Of a DNA stretch of 62,500 nucleotides, positions 62,318 to 62,500 are shown one piece after another. Positions within the stretch are counted from its first letter, which is position 1. Each line of letters begins with the position of its first letter. The position numbers and the translations under genes were made by a program. A model generated the notes under the pieces. That model searched no databases. It saw nothing but the letters and a program-made list of their open reading frames with translations, and was not told the origin of the DNA. This DNA is from Mesostigma viride (lineage: Eukaryota > Streptophyta > Mesostigmatophyceae > Mesostigmatales > Mesostigmataceae): contig RPFO01000165.1 in NCBI GenBank assembly GCA_009746045.1, positions 1,817,825 through 1,880,324 of the forward strand, read 5' to 3'.

Positions 62318-62500
62318 TGTTTGGGAATTAATTAATTATTCCCAGTGGCCACATGCCTGAATTATTTCTATTCTGGGCAGGTGGGTCTTTTGTGTGTTGT
62401 TTGTGATTTCTTGGAGTGTGTTTTATTAGCTACGTGCTGATATTTTTACTGACTTTTTTGAATCAGTACTTAGCAAGATATTAATCTATGTTGTGTGTGT
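62318..62500. other. Unique sequence at window end
   Basis: AT-rich; nothing recognisable. Confidence 0.5.

Noticed and set aside
60547-62360. Open frames of 500-594 codons on the plus strand and 408 on the minus strand
   Set aside because: They run through GGGCGT/GGGCGG hexamers and encode only dipeptide repeats; openness in all frames is compositional.

Overview
This window is a deeply nested transposable-element landscape from a plant-type eukaryotic nuclear genome, most likely an alga. The only host gene I recognise confidently is the 3' end of an organelle-type valyl-tRNA synthetase (88-909). Its last two exons have a GT-AG intron and a downstream AATAAA poly(A) signal, and its C-terminal coiled coil resembles plant and bacterial ValRS. 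AATAAA signals, rather than the TGTAA of Chlamydomonas, also occur in several element ends, so the host may lie outside the volvocine algae (weak inference).

Left block (1-14.2 kb). A complete DIRS/PAT/TOC1-type tyrosine-recombinase retrotransposon (2453-7954) has the A1-ORFs-B1-A2-B2 split direct repeats. It sits inside the 3' LTR of a decayed minus-strand Ty3/Gypsy chromovirus (2057-13931) that carries an extra ORF after the chromodomain.

Middle block (14.2-51.5 kb). This is one minus-strand Copia-like element, here called Copia-A (14198-51450, 645-bp LTRs, CCGCC target duplication). Its integrase gene was split by a 28.7-kb pogo-like DNA transposon (18814-47551: inverted termini starting CAGGGGCAGCTCACG, TA duplication, subterminal GGTGGGAC repeats). 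Removing the transposon and one TA restores the Copia integrase frame exactly. The pogo-like transposon has two divergent genes. One is a seven-exon CENP-B/DDE transposase (19313-36292, minus) and the other is a Ser/Asp/Glu-rich ORF (37224-45917, plus). Between them is a repeat-rich region that looks like the transposon ends. Three young retrotransposons have landed in it: Copia-1 (21265-29087, in transposase intron 5), a gag-only TR-GAG element (32329-35430, in intron 1) and Copia-2 (37541-45707, inside the accessory ORF).

Right block (51.5-62.5 kb). An apparently intact Copia-5 (52087-57828, minus, CTGTG target duplication) interrupts an unrecognised minus-strand gene. It is followed by a 620-bp palindrome and then by long hexamer arrays (GCGTTT/G, GGGGCA, GGGCGT/GGGCGG) to the end.

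The four Copia-like elements look like one divergent clade. Protease lies between integrase and RT, the RT motif is HGDD/HADD instead of YVDD, and LTR ends are AGTT...AACT (AAAT in Copia-2). The LTR-adjacent primer-site sequence (CGTATTAC or CGTACTC) is not tRNA-like. In every element it has a 9-11 nt perfect complement near the 3' end of the same RNA, and the complement changes whenever the site does. This suggests self-priming or genome cyclisation. Three of the four also have an unknown ORF before gag. Together with the pogo-like transposon, this is the strongest candidate for an undescribed system. All assignments are by eye; no database search was run.
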